From NCBI GenBank assembly GCA_039707465.1, contig CM077643.1, forward strand, positions 42,806,105-42,870,104: a stretch of 64,000 bases of DNA, read 5' to 3'. Under the pieces are notes generated by a model. It did no database searches, was not told where the DNA came from, and saw only the letters and a list, made by a program, of their open reading frames with translations. Shown one piece after another: positions 53,201 to 63,457 of this stretch. The stretch is from Rhabdophis nuchalis (lineage: Eukaryota; Chordata; Lepidosauria; Squamata; Natricidae). Position 1 is the first letter of the stretch. Every line of letters begins with the position of its first letter. Made by a program: the position numbers and the translations under genes.

Positions 53201-53446
53201 AGCTATCTGCGGGATCGGATCCTGCCTCATACATCCTCACGGCCGATTCGCTCCCACAGAGAGGGACTTCTCCGGGTGCCGTCCACTAGACTGTGTCAGC
53301 GGGCGACACCCAGGGGAAGGGCTCTCTCTGTGGCGGGCCCGGCCCTCTGGAACGACCTTCCCCCCGATATCAGGACGACCACGGACCTCCGCTCCTTCCG
53401 TCTTAAATTAAAAACTTACTTTTTCCGTCTGGCCGGCTTGGGATAG
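50285..53446 (+). CDS. L2 LINE ORF2: endonuclease and reverse transcriptase, uninterrupted
   Basis: A 1053-residue frame with no stop or frameshift. ORF2 nicks chromosomal DNA and copies the element's RNA at the nick. The APE-type endonuclease starts at LRLMFCNARS (residues 117-126) with N123. It has ETW (150-152), MGDFN (254-258) and TDH (322-324). The RT shows LNNYRPVSNLP (609-619), LLDLSAAFDTIDH (681-693), GVPQGSVLSPLLFN (739-752) and the catalytic box YADD (772-775). The C-terminus has RLDYCNSLYMGLP, LRELHWLPV and GPALWNDLPP. The first 20 or so residues (from ATG 50285) look like flanking sequence. The true start may be M19 or lost by 5' truncation, and no ORF1 is present upstream. All catalytic residues I can check are intact, so it may be recently active. 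Confidence 0.92.
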   Translation: MHSKPLKRGLRGFLIFKLMSILGGTREGGGDRQVEAGEGREGQASGRRRVAEGSVRRGETQVVPIEGIPIQKVVGRGRSEGRQMLFSRLGARSRWLQTVKCLNPRRLGGQGVQSQGLRLMFCNARSVANKAPLVHDLVSEGEPDLVGIAETWLGHEGGLPLVEMCPPGYRAFHQPRALGRGGGVAVIVKEGLEPRETIVPQTTGCESLCVKWGLGRQLGLLVLYLAPRYVAAALPELLEVIATVAVETPRLLVMGDFNLPSVGESSEVVREFMASMTAMDLTQLIQGPTHEGGHTPDLIFASGQWKSDLGIGDIVITPLSWTDHSLLRLDFPTTAPLRGEAEPESPIWFRPRRLMDPDGFQTALGPVPVPLTRAPMEDLVAAWNIATTGALDRVAPLRPLLRRRNTLAPWFTEELRVMKRRKRCLEGRWRSTRSESDRTQVRAHLRTYIVALRAAKRHHCAALIESAENRPAALFRVTRSLLQQRVREAPLQGRAEEFVIFLQEKIAQIQNELVPIHGPVGCHETDLVWEEFDSVTSEDMDRLRGRLRATTCLLDPCPSWLVLASWEVTRGWLQEVVNASLSEGSLPASLKEAMVRPLLKKPSLDPAVLNNYRPVSNLPFLAKVVESVVAQQFPRHLEEVDYLDPRQSGFRPGHSTETALVALVDDLWRARDGGCSSILVLLDLSAAFDTIDHGILLHRLGGLGVGGTVLRWFSSYLSGRSQFVLAGGQRSTARPLVCGVPQGSVLSPLLFNTYMKPLGEIIRGFGVEYHLYADDTQLYISTPNHPNDAVAVMCQCLEAVRIWMGSSGLRLNPTKTEWLWFPAARFNQLTPSLAIGGEHLAPVDGARNLGVLLDARLSMEDQVTAVARRAFYQVRLVRQLRPLLDRDALRTVTHALVTSRLDYCNSLYMGLPLRCTRRLQLVQNAAARAIMGTARSTHVTPLLRELHWLPVVFRVRFKVLIIIFKALHGSGPSYLRDRILPHTSSRPIRSHREGLLRVPSTRLCQRATPRGRALSVAGPALWNDLPPDIRTTTDLRSFRLKLKTYFFRLAGLG

Positions 53447-53645
53447 TCCCCCTGTCTAGGGTTTTTACTGGGTAAATTTTAGTTTAGTTAGTTAAATGGG
53501 ATTTTAGCACAGGCTGTGTTTAATTTGCTTTTAAATTGTTTGTATATTTTATTGATGTTTGTATGTTTTTTACTGTTTTTATTCTACCTGTGCACCGCCC
53601 CGAGTCCCCATGGGGAGAGGGCGCGGTTTATAAGTATTAAATGAT
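53447..53645 (+). mobile_element. L2 3' UTR
   Basis: Short 3' UTR with the signature GTGCACCGCCCCGAGTCCCC, GGGGAGAGGGCGCGGTTTAT, as at the ends of the copies at 7852, 9405, 13699, 17113 and 32600. It ends in (GATTT)n tail units. Confidence 0.9.
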
Positions 53646-53757
53646 TTGATTTGATTTGATTTGATTCATTCATTCATTCATTCATTCATTCATACATGTA
53701 TGTATGTATGTATGTATGTATGTATGTATGTATGTATATGTATATGTATATCTATAA
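53646..53757. repeat. (GATTT)n, (CATT)n, (TATG)n compound microsatellite
   Basis: The L2 tail (GATTT) passes into CATT, TATG and TATATG units, then the ribozyme element. Confidence 0.93.
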
Positions 53758-53860
53758 TTGTTCCAGAAAAGGATATGGCTAGCTGATGAGAGCTAAAAAG
53801 CTCGAAATAGATCTATACTAGTCTCTCTGATTTATTTATTGATCAGCTCATAAAACTAAC
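53758..53860 (+). mobile_element. Short hammerhead-bearing element
   Basis: Starts TTGTTCCA, holds the complete hammerhead, and ends GATCAGCTCATAAAACTAAC. TATG/TATATG runs lie on both sides. It shares both ends with 25641-25723 and the 3' half with 46406-46583. No protein. Confidence 0.65.
53777..53823 (+). ncRNA. Hammerhead ribozyme (complete core)
   Basis: Stem I GGCTAG/CTAGTC (53777-53782 with 53818-53823, six pairs including one G-U), core CTGATGA (53783-53789), stem II GAGCT/AGCTC with loop AAAA, GAAA (53804-53807), palindromic stem III ATAGATCTAT (53807-53816) and A53817 as the cleavage-site base. The palindromic stem III could pair between two RNA copies. Stem I differs from the copy at 46445-46491 by changes on both strands. 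Confidence 0.8.
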
Positions 53861-54114
53861 ATGTATATGTATATACTATATATATACACACACATACTAC
53901 AGTTAAAACAAAAGAAATGTTTAAAACAAAAAAACAATAAAATGTGCAACTCTATACAAAATCTTTTTTTTTTCTGGAGCTAATATGTGGCCAATTAATG
54001 TGTGTGTGTTTTGTTTATGTCTGTTTCTTTTCAATTATTAGCAATGCTTTGCCTTTTTTAAGATTCTACATTATTGTTTTAATGTTATTATCTAGGTAGA
54101 ACTTTTTCAACTAT
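53861..54114. other. AT-rich unassigned sequence
   Basis: TATA-rich run, then nothing recognised. Confidence 0.35.
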
Positions 54115-54229
54115 ACAGATAGTCCTCAACTTATGACCACAATTGAGCCCAAAATTGAATAAATTTACCCATCTCTACCCATCAACCGGGCAGAGAACCC
54201 ATTGCTGAAAATTTTGAAGCCCACCCCTG
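54115..54229 (+). mobile_element. Fused fragments of two short DNA elements
   Basis: The left part TA-CAGATAGTCCTCAACTTATG is the mariner/Tigger-like terminus. The right part ends GAAGCCCACCCCTGG, like a hAT-type end. The joint is near 54160. Confidence 0.5.
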
Positions 54230-54296
54230 GACCTAACTATCTCAGCTTCCTAGGAAGGTTTTCTTCTTGTGATATGGCAATATCCAAACTTAATAC

Positions 54297-54925
54297 AATA
54301 ATAATACAATAATAATACAATAGCAGAGTTGGAAGGGACCTTGGAGGTCATCTAGTCCAAATCCCTGCCTAGGCAGGAAACCCTATACCATTTCAGACAA
54401 ATGGCTATCCAACATCTTCTTGAAGACTTCCAGTGTTGGGGCATTCACAACTTCTGGAGGCAAGCTGTTCCACTGGTTAATTGTTCTAACTGTCAGGAAA
54501 TTTCTCCTCAGTTCTAAGTTGCTTCTCTCTTTGATTAGTTTCCACCCATTGCTTCTTGTTCTGCCATCAGAATAGTTTGACTCCCTCTTCTTTGTGGCAC
54601 CCTCTGAGATATCGGAACACTGCTATCATGTCTCCCCTGGTCCTTCTTTTTATTAGACTAGACATACCCAGTTCCTGCAACCGTTCTTCATATGTTTTAG
54701 TCTCCAGTCCCCTAATCGTCTTTATTGCTCTTCTCTTTACTCTTTCTAGAGTCTCCACATCTTTTCTACATCGTGGCGACCAAAACTGAATGCAGTATTC
54801 CAAGTGTCGCCTTACCAAGGCATTATAAAGTGGTATTAACACTTCCCGTGATCTTGATTCTATCCCTCTATTTATGCAGCCTAGAACTCTGTTGGCTTTT
54901 TTGGCAACTGCTGCACACTTCTTGA
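54297..54925 (-). mobile_element. CR1 LINE 3' fragment with 3' end and tail
   Basis: Left edge: AATACAATAATAATACAATAG tail, then the 3' UTR in reverse. The frame 54567-54944 (minus) reads [60 protein letters not shown], ending KLF at the same premature TGA and the same 11-bp deletion as 4626-6040. Confidence 0.92.
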
Positions 54926-54929
54926 TGTA

Positions 54930-56705
54930 TACTATATAAAGCATTATTGAGATACCTCAATTGGAAGCTTCTGCTCAAATATCTGTGCGGATTCACTTAC
55001 CCTATAAAAGTGCATTTCTCTAAAAGTCAACTTGTCCCTAATCTTCACTCAGTTGTATTTCTAGAAAGGCATGGTTGGGTCAGAGGAGATTCTGGTCTTG
55101 CTCTTTAATATTCTGCATGTCTTCTATGTTTCAGTGCTGGTTTTGTTGCTTTCCCAATCCATGTCGTGCTTATTATTTATTGTTATTCTAATCATTTACA
55201 TTTGTAAGATGCCTAGACTATTCACTGTGATTGAAGTGACCTTTCATATGGATTAGCAGGCAGCTGCATTGTATTGTATAATGGCAGATCCATTATAATG
55301 TAACATTCACCAGGTAGTTTAAAGAAAAGATTTAAAAGGCTAAAAAGACATTTAATACACAATAACTTTATAAAGTATTATGCAACAAAAGAGCTGATAA
55401 AACAATGAAAGCAATCTTTAAAACTTTGAACTACAATGAAATCTTTTAGACTATGGAAAGATGGCTGCGTAATTTTTTTTTCAGACTTTACATGTTTACA
55501 GTTAAAGACTATCAATACCACTTCTTCCCCATAACCCACCACTTATCAATGTGCAAATCTATAAATCATCAACTTTTCAGTAAGTAAAAAGGCAATAACG
55601 AGTTACCAGAGCTTCATAGAAAGATGTCTTATTTTAACCTTGATCAAACCAACCAGCTGTAAATTCCTTCTTTATACTTCTAACAATCTTGATCCTTAAT
55701 TCATTCACATGTTGTCCAGTGTTGTTTTTTCCTATCCCAAAGGCTTTTTCAAACCTCTTAAACTTCTTTTGTAAATACAGTACAAAAGTCATTATCCAGG
55801 TCATTCTCTTGATTCGTCATTTGTATTTCCACTTTGATTTTCAAAACTTTAACCAACTTGTCTTATATATCCAATACAAAAATCTTATCCCGGTTATTAC
55901 CTTGGTTTGCCATTTATGTTTCTGCTTTAGCTGCCTTCTCTATCATATAATCCATACTTTGTTATTTTCTCAGTATTTCTGATTCTAATATTTCTGCATT
56001 AGGCAAAGGTTGTTTCACAGCTGTCATTTCTTCATTAACGTCTTTTGCACATTTCCTATCCCAAGAAGCAGACAACTGTTGACATTGTAGCTACTAATTT
56101 CTGTCCTCACTTTTCTCCTAAATATTTTGATTATTTCAGGTGGTGGCAGCATCTAGCTGACCTTGGTTATCTTGGAAATTAACTAGGTTCAGTTGGTTTA
56201 CTCAGAGAATGAGGTAACCACCTTGGAATAGCTGTGTGATGGCCAGAAATTGGCAAAACATCTCAGCATCTCACTAAAATTTGCACTGATGCAGTCATCA
56301 GGAGTTGGGTTTAACTCAAGGATGTCTTAACTTTTAAAACATGATTGCCTTTTTTCCATTTTTCCAGCTCCCCCAAACCTTATTTAAAGATTGGTAACCA
56401 AGCTGTAGGTAGATATTCCAAGCATAATTGCATCACAAATTTTAATAAGGCACTACAAGTTTCATTTTTTTCTTTCGCTGATTCCAAAAAAGAAAAGTTC
56501 TCTTGTTTATGGCAGCTGTACAATGGATTAAAATTTTCACGACAAGTCCTTGACTATCTTCCTGCTCAGTCAAATCTCTATCCCCACTTTTGTGTCAGTG
56601 TGAATCACTTTTATTTGCTTAGATTAAAACTCATTTACCAAACTAGTGCCTGTGGATTACAATCAAGTGGGCAGAACTCAAAATTCAGTGTTTGATCCCA
56701 CAATA
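54930..56705. other. Unassigned AT-rich sequence
   Basis: About 1.8 kb without a recognisable gene or repeat. The frames at 55689-55982 and 56345-56695 have no domain. Confidence 0.35.
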
Positions 56706-56713
56706 ATATACAT

Positions 56714-57275
56714 CAGAGTTGTGTTGCTCCCAGATTCTGTCCAGATTGGATGAACTGGTAGTATCGGCTGTCAGCTCTGGCAAGCCCACAGGCTCGGAGC
56801 AGCCATTCAGGGAGGGGGGAAGCTGTGGGAGTTGCCAGGAATCGTGCTTGCCAGTTGGGAATCTCCCTCCTCCACAAACAATCCAGCTGAGAACTCTCCA
56901 TAACTGATAACTGACTGAGAACAATCCATGACTGATTACCGGGTTGTTTTTCACTCTGGGTCCTGAGGTGATGGGGGGTGGGGTTTAGCCTAAATACCAA
57001 ATAAAGTATAAAAGGTGGTGGGGAGCACTAGATGTCACCTCTGACAATTTATTCATTGCCTTAGTGCTTTGTTGCTCAGTTCATGCCGGAGGAGATAAAC
57101 TACATTTTCAAACCATATCTGTGTTTGGCTGTTTTCCTTAACCCTTCGGAACCTGACAGTGGTGGTGGGAGGCTCCACCCATCCACCTGGATGCTTCTGC
57201 GCATGTGCAGAAGCAGCACGAGTGCAAGCGCGCATGAGCGAACTGGTAGTAAAAATAATTGGAAACCCACCACTG
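56714..57275 (-). mobile_element. hAT element, CAGTGGTGG family, interrupted by an LTR
   Basis: 8-bp duplications ATATACAT flank it (56706-56713 and 57276-57283). The minus-strand start is CAGTGGTGGGTTTCCA. The other end is CAGAGTTGTGTTGCTC, diverged but alignable with the copy at 23740-23894 through GATTGGATGAACTGGTAGT. The middle is replaced by the LTR at 56769-57158. Confidence 0.75.
56769..57158 (+). mobile_element. Solo LTR of a retrovirus-like element
   Basis: 390 bp from TGTCAG to CTGACA. TATA-like AGTATAAAAGG at 57006-57016 supports plus orientation. Both sides are halves of one hAT element. A clean 4-6 bp duplication is not visible, so the exact borders rest on the inverted termini. 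No gag, pol or env. It differs in body from the LTR at 14783-15210 although the 6-bp ends are the same. Confidence 0.65.
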
Positions 57276-57283
57276 ATATACAT

Positions 57284-57479
57284 GTCTAGATGAATCATAC
57301 AAAATAGAACAAAATCAAATGAAACAAAATATTTCAAAGGTTCACCTACTTCCCCGTCCAAAGTCTAGAAGAACAGCCCTATTTTCATTGCCTTACAGAA
57401 CTTAATCAGGGTGAGACCTGTATAAATATCTCAGGAAATACTATTCCAGAAGGTCAGCTTCATGTCAGAGAAAACATAT
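57284..57479. other. Unassigned sequence
   Basis: Nothing recognised. Confidence 0.3.
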
Positions 57480-57567
57480 CTTCAAAGTGGTGTCCTTGGT
57501 GCTCTCTGAGTTTGTCCCAAAGCTGCTTTTTTCAAGAGGCAACTGAACTTTCTGGTTTTTCTTTGAA

Positions 57568-57601
57568 GACATTTCACTTCTCATCCAAGAAGCTTCTTCA
57601 G
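57568..57601 (-). ncRNA. Hammerhead-like motif, third Penelope family
   Basis: Minus strand: CTGAAGA (57595-57601), one unpaired A, stem II GCTTCT/AGAAGT (one G-U) with a 6-nt loop, GAAA, T, GTC. Same plan as 26960-26993 with an unrelated stem II sequence. Confidence 0.45.
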
Positions 57602-57789
57602 ATCTGACTGGATGGTGGGGAATGGAAGGATTTATACTCCTTGCAGACGGCTGGACATTTGCATTCTTTTAGTGAGTCGCTAAGGTCACCTGGAGATGTA
57701 TTTGTCATCAGGGCCACCTGAGTGGTGCAGATTGGTGTGGAGCCTTCTTGGAACTGTTGAAAGGACTGTGTTGTAGATTGGAGATAGAT

Positions 57790-57930
57790 GATGTCATATC
57801 CCTCCCCCTGTGTTGAGGGAGGGCTGTTCAATTTTGACATAGATGGCTTCTTTGATCCTTCTTTCAAACCAGCAGTCTTCTCTGCTCAAAATGTGGACTT
57901 TGCTGTCTTCAAACGAGTGTCTTGAAAGAA
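57790..57930 (-). pseudogene. Penelope GIY-YIG nuclease C-terminal remnant
   Basis: The minus frame reads SFEDSKVHILSREDCWFERR then IKEAIYVKIEQPSLNTGGGI. I recognise the WFxRxxKEAIYVxxxxPSLNxGGG block as the end of the GIY-YIG domain in a vertebrate Penelope family. Stops follow in the next segment (HHLSPIYNTVLSTVP). No upstream catalytic GIY-YIG core is seen, so this is a dead fragment. Confidence 0.65.
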
Positions 57931-57974
57931 AAACCAGAAAGTCCAGTTCCGGATCCCATTGCAACCAGTACAGT

Positions 57975-58270
57975 GCAACAAGGCTGGGCATCCATCAAAT
58001 GAACGTGCACGCACGTGCACAGGGTGCACATACATACTTACTGCTCGCGACACTCCGCAATGCCTCTGCGACGCTCCAGCTGCTCGGCAGAGCGTCGCGT
58101 AGGTGCCGTACGCTCCGTGCGCATGCGCAGAAGCCTCAAAAACTCTAATACCGGTAAGGAGTGCAGGTGGGCGGGTGGGCCCTCTGGAGCACTGTACCGG
58201 AACAGTACCTGGTGCTCCCGGCAGGCACCGGTATGCCTGTACCAGGGCGTACCGGTCATAACCCACGACT
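57975..58270. repeat. CpG-rich insert, probable DNA element
   Basis: GC-rich with GCGACGCTC...GAGCGTCGC inverted words and repeated CACCGGTA/TACCGG. It ends in GTACCGGTCATAACCCAC, which recalls hAT-type ends. Borders and duplication are not resolved. Confidence 0.4.
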
Positions 58271-58470
58271 GGTCCAGTTGCCTCCAGTTGCATCTATGGG
58301 ACAACTATGACCTGGAAGACTGGAAATCTCCATAGACATCTGAGTTTGGTTATTTTCTTACAGATGTTTCATTACCTGGTTTGCACTAATAATGTTACCT
58401 AGTTTTGTAATGAAATGTCTACAAGAAAACAATAAAGCTCAGAGAGCACCAAAGATCCCCACAATTCAAT

Positions 58471-59351
58471 CCTGAGCTATGAATATTGTCTTCCATCGGT
58501 ACATTTACAAAGCCCTCATAGATCACACAACATAATAGGAGACTCAAAACCCAACCATTTGCCAGATCATAACAACTGGACGGAAGCAACAAGAAAAAAA
58601 ATTAAAATTTTAATCTCTGGTTTAATCTTTTCCTGGGATTCACATCCAAATTTCTTATGGACAACAAATTATTTTTCTCAGCCAAATGCATCAATGTTAA
58701 GAGAAAAACAAAAGTTAGTAATTTTAATTTTGGGATGAAGATTTATTGGGGGCCAGGGGGTTCTCATCTCTCCCAGTCTCCCAATAATTAGCCGCTTTGT
58801 AAAACTGAGCAAGCATATCCTCATTTACTTTAAACTTATGGAGTGCAAGCAAAATATTAAAACATGCAAGCGATTAGGCTCAATTAATCATCTCCTGCTT
58901 TATCATTTCTTTCTGTTTTGTTCTATAGTGCCCAACAAAGAAATTGGGTAAAAGAAATAGATGGAATTAAAGTAAACCAAGGGTGCACATTTAAAACAAA
59001 AACAGGATTTCTTCAAAAGGGTGAAAAACATCAGAGACTTAATTATTGTTAATTTGCCAAAGCAAACTCTACTACAGCAGTTACATTCCTTCCAGAATCC
59101 TAGAAATCTGATAAACAGTTATGTTAAATGTTAAATATAATTAAATGCAACTATTTCCTCTCTTCAGCTGGTTTGACATTCACAATAGAAAAGATAAAGA
59201 AGCTGATTTGCCATTAACATGTTTTTGTTGAAAAGGATATTTTTTACTCAGTTTTCTGTTAAAATTGGGTAGAAACCTGCATTCTGTGGGTGCATTTACT
59301 ATTTTAACTATGTCCCCACCGGTAGTTTCTATATGCAGAAGGTTAAAGAAA
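58471..59351. other. Unassigned sequence
   Basis: No gene or repeat recognised. 58750-58960 is repeat-free with balanced composition. Confidence 0.35.
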
Positions 59352-59440
59352 ATGATAGATGGATAGATGATGGATGGATGGATGGATGGATGGATGGATG
59401 GATGGATGGATGGATGGATGGATGGATGGATGGATGGATG

Positions 59441-59517
<77 letters not shown>
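59352..59517. repeat. (GGAT)n-(GATA)n microsatellite
   Basis: About 18 GGAT units followed by about 19 GATA units. Confidence 0.97.
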
Positions 59518-60468
59518 GAGAGAGAGAGATGTTTTCAAGGAGGAAATGTTTATTTTTCTTCATGTTAGTGGGTTTCTATTTTGTTATTTGTCTTCTCTTT
59601 AAAAATAATGGAAACATTGTATTTCTGGCTTTTGCTTAAATTCATTAATTGTTCATGTGAATGTGTGTGTGTGTCTGTATGTGTGCGTGTGTGTCTTTTG
59701 TGTATATTCAAAATTTTGTGTATAATCAAAATAGCTTTTGCACCTCTCGGTTTGATTTTATCAATATGTAGGTTTCATGCTGTGTTTACTAAATTTTTAA
59801 TTGTTGTTTATGTCAACATTAAATCTTTGAGATTAATATGTAATCTACAGATTAATAAATAAAAATGTTACATCTTATTAAAAGTTCAGTGCATAAGGCA
59901 TTTAACCAACTCTCCCATTTGCATAATTCAGAGCTTTTTCCTATCTAAAATTCATGCCTAAGCATATTTAAGCCCTCACTATAACACTTCTAATTGTGTT
60001 AATTTATCTGAGTTATCTGTAACCAAATCCTGCCAAATGTAAATGGAAACTGTGATGCCCAATGAGTCAAACACAGTGAAGAAACTGGAGATGTAAATGC
60101 ATTACATATTTTACTATATTTAATTTTTATTTCCTCCAGTTTCTGATCCAGCCCTGCCATTAAATGTGTAGTGATGCTTGGCTCAGGCAGCAGATATTAC
60201 GTTGAAATTGAAAAAGCAACCACTTGTTCATTGTGTAGTTTATTGTCGTTGTGTTTCTTGTACTGTCAGGAAAGGGACTTATTATTAGATTTACTTACTT
60301 TTATTCCCAAATAACTTGATTGTAGCAATTATACATTTTGACTGGGTTGCGAAATGGAGAGGTACCATTTGTTGTTTCACTTCAGAGAACCTGTTAAATT
60401 GGACTAGATCTGTCTTGTCTGGAAATCATAAAAGCTATTGAGTCAAAATAACAGATGTTTGTAGTATT
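59518..60468. other. Unassigned AT-rich sequence
   Basis: A short GT tract (59658-59694), otherwise nothing recognised. Confidence 0.35.
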
Positions 60469-60476
60469 CTCTATCA

Positions 60477-60608
60477 CAGGAGTCTCCAACCTGGGCAACT
60501 TTAAGACTTGTGGACTTCAACTCAAAGCTGAGTTTCAGCAAAGCTGGCTGAGGAACTCTGGAAGTTGAAGTCCACAAGTCTTAAAGTTGCTGCGGATGGA
60601 GACCCCTG
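60477..60608. mobile_element. Decayed foldback hAT element
   Basis: Ends CAGGAGTCTCCAACC and GGATGGAGACCCCTG. Arms share AACTTTAAGACTTGTGGACT in opposite orientation. Flanks CTCTATCA (60469-60476) and CTCTAATA (60609-60616) match at six of eight positions. Related to the perfect copy at 44784-44918 but older. Confidence 0.8.
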
Positions 60609-60616
60609 CTCTAATA

Positions 60617-61135
60617 TATTAAATGCAAATTGTACAGCTTTAACTTGATTCCATTCATACTTGAATGGCTGTGTCCAGGAATTGGTGATAGGAGATGCCA
60701 TGTCCAATGTATTTACAGTATACTGTGGTTTTCCATTTCATCTCTTCTTTTGCTTTAACCTTTGTATGAAGTCAATAAGATCATCTAGAGATGTTTAATA
60801 AATGTTATTGGTAGGCTAATAACACCCAGCAAAAAAAAAATCCTGAAGTTCAATTGCAATAAGACAGATTTTCTTAGCAATTGGTCTATCTTCTCTGATG
60901 AGTGGGATTTGACTTTGTCTGTTACATAGTCCTCCTCACATAATAATCTGTTTGCAGCTTGGAGGTGATTGGGCATCCTTGTTTGACTTTAGAAGCATGC
61001 TACTTTTATGATGTGAAATATGTCTACCTGTTAATCTATACTCTAACAACTTCTTGTTTTGATTATTACAGTGTCCTACATGTGGAGCTGACCATGGAAA
61101 CTTCAATCAATATAACATGATGGTTATTGGGTTAT
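60617..61135. other. Unassigned sequence
   Basis: Nothing recognised. Confidence 0.35.
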
Positions 61136-61143
61136 GTCATATC

Positions 61144-61346
61144 CAGGGGTGGTTTTTACTTACCCTCCCTACTGGATCACAAATGTGTGCACCCACACCC
61201 CATCCACACATGCACCCGACCTTCAGTGCATGCGCTTTGCTCAAAACGCATCCCTAAATAGGAGAAAATAGAGCCAGGGGAGGCCCACATGTGATTTCCT
61301 CTACCGGTTCAGCAAACCAGTGCAATCCCGTAGAATACCATCTCTG
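61144..61346. mobile_element. Short hAT element
   Basis: Perfect 8-bp duplications GTCATATC (61136-61143 and 61347-61354). Ends CAGGGGTGGTTTTTACTT and GTAGAATACCATCTCTG, imperfect inverted repeats. 203 bp, non-coding. Confidence 0.88.
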
Positions 61347-61354
61347 GTCATATC

Positions 61355-63189
61355 CATATTTTTATGACCTTCAGGGATTTACAATTCACTTCTGATCTCA
61401 GTTTAAGACCCTGGCTTTAAGTGACAAAGGCATTGATACCTTGGGACCAGAGTATCTTCTAAACTCTAAGATCATCTACCAAAGGTCTGTTCCAACTAGC
61501 ATCCCACATTGAAGCATACTAAGCAGCTACCAAGACCTTTTCTTATGGTTGCTCCCCAACTACAGGATGCCCTCCCCAGTGAGATATCCCTGTCATTGTC
61601 TTTACTGATTTATCAGTACCAAAAACATTTGTAATGTATATGTCTTTTAATAACCATGCTGCTTTCCATTGCTGTTTATTTCTTTGTTATTAATTCCTTT
61701 TTTGTTAGAATATTCATAATTGGAAGAGACATACTAGCAAGGTTAGCCAATGAATGCTTAAACAATGCTTAAACAGATCTCAGTCTGTGCTGAGAATCAA
61801 AACTGAAACTAGCTTCTCTGTCTGCTCTGAACTTTGAACTAAAAACTCCTCTCTTCTATACTGCTGCCTGTGTTTGCTTGTAACTACTACTACGTTGGAG
61901 AAAACCTATATTGGTATTGTACATTTATTCATCTGTTATTATGTATATAAATCCAGCTAAATCAGTTATCTGTGTGTGCTTTCTAGATTTGATTTTCTGC
62001 AACAAACTCTGGTATTTTTTATTCTGAACGTTTTACAAAATGTTTTAATTTATCTTTTAATTGTAATTGCTGTTTTTTTGCTGTAACTTTCCTTGAGGTT
62101 GTTTTTTTTAACAGCCTGGTAAAAAAAAGAAAGATTGATGAAAATCAGACCAATGAGAATCAGGACATTTTAGGTTGACATTCTGCTTGCAATGTTTATG
62201 TCGTCTTGTAGTAAACAGTGAAGGAAGCTATCATTATTGATAACTAAGAGTGGTGAGTCCTGTTATTGTGCCTCAGCACAAATGGAAATGTCTCTTGTGA
62301 TATTTGGTGTGGTCTCAAAGAAGGTGGAAACCTTCTATGGCTACCAATCATTTAAGAAATAAGTAATCTGAGTTTGCAGAAGAATGATATGGTCTTCTTC
62401 TAGAGCCAGAGATGAAAGTCACAATGTCTTTTGCAGAGGGGAGCCACTTGAGAATGGACACAAATCCTGCATTCTTTTCTTAGGGACTGTAACACCAACT
62501 TTACCTGTGCTGTCAAATTTGGAAGCACAATTGCCAAAAGAAATGGCAGCATAATTTCACTTCTGATCAACAAAATCACTGTAGACACCTCTGTAGAGTC
62601 AGTCCCTGGGAGATCTTCTTTCTGACAGCTTGAACCCTTCTCTAGTCTTTATTCAAAACTTGATTTTGAATGTGAAGGACCAAGGTCCAAGGTCTGGCAT
62701 ATTTTAGCCTGTCATTGTCCAATGGAACTGGATATTCCTCAAGGTAGAAGCCTTCCTTTCTGTCTTTCTGGAAGTTGCTGTCATCATATTTTTCATGCTT
62801 AGAATTCAGTTCATGCTTGTCTGTCAGTGGTTGGCAACAAGAAAGGAAGGGAAAGACCTCAGGTGAATTTATTAAGCTGCTTCTCTTTTGCATAGTGAAT
62901 GAATGCTGTGCCCCAACAGAAGCTTAATAATGCCATAAAATTAGACACAACTCTGCCCAGAGGTACTGAACAGTGTTATAAAATTACCAGGGAGTCGAAA
63001 CTGATGCCACTTAACTGCCTGACACAAGACTCTCAATACATTAATTGCATACTATTATATATTCAATTGAGACTACTGCATAACCCATGCCACTGGATAC
63101 ACTTCCCTTGCTTCTTCATTTTAGGATGATACAATACATGACATTCCACTCACCAGCCTTATATTAGCTTATTAAGTAATAAACTTAAT
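61355..63189. other. Unassigned sequence
   Basis: About 1.8 kb. Minus frames at 62400-62588 and 62642-62893 and a plus frame at 62899-63129 show no recognisable domain. No repeat recognised. Confidence 0.35.
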
Positions 63190-63192
63190 AAA

Positions 63193-63457
63193 CTTAGCGG
63201 TTTTCCCCAAAAATAAGACACAGTCTTATTTTCTTTTGATCTCTGAATTAACCTCTTGGTCTTACTTTCGGGGAGGTCTTATTATATTTGAAGTTCAGGA
63301 GGCGGCTAGCATGGTCACTTCATAGCTACTACTGGGTTGCAATATTTTCAAGGAGGGCTTATTTTCAGGGGTGGGTTTATTTTAGCGTATGCACTCAAAA
63401 GCCCGATTGGGCTTATTATCCAGGAAAGTCTTATTTTCAGAGAAACAGGGTACCCCG
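63193..63457. mobile_element. DNA element with CCCCGAAAATAAGAC-like ends
   Basis: Left GGTTTTCCCCAAAAATAAGA and right CTTATTTTCAGAGAAACAGG are inverted repeats. Internal copies of GTCTTATTTTC and GGCTTATTTTCAGG repeat the terminal word. It resembles in plan the CCGTATTTTTC elements. No coding capacity. Confidence 0.6.

Larger units (their letters stand above)
57480..58470 (-). mobile_element. Penelope-like element fragment, another family
   Basis: A minus-strand copy with the GIY-YIG C-terminal segment (57790-57925) and a hammerhead-like motif (57568-57601). Outer segments share TTTCTGGTTTTTCTTT words at 57555 and 57935 (inverted). The right flank (58275-58440) has further 3' material, AACTATGACCTGGAAGACTG. 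A GC-rich insert lies at about 57975-58270. Much decayed. Confidence 0.6.

Noticed and set aside
50348..53411. Many secondary frames within the L2 ORF2
   Set aside because: GC-rich coding DNA gives long shadow frames; only frame 50285-53446 has domains.
59352..59517. CRISPR-like or satellite array
   Set aside because: Simple tetranucleotide repeats without spacers in a vertebrate-type genome.
62642..62893. Small host protein on the minus strand
   Set aside because: No recognisable domain, no splice or promoter support, and the length is within chance expectation.
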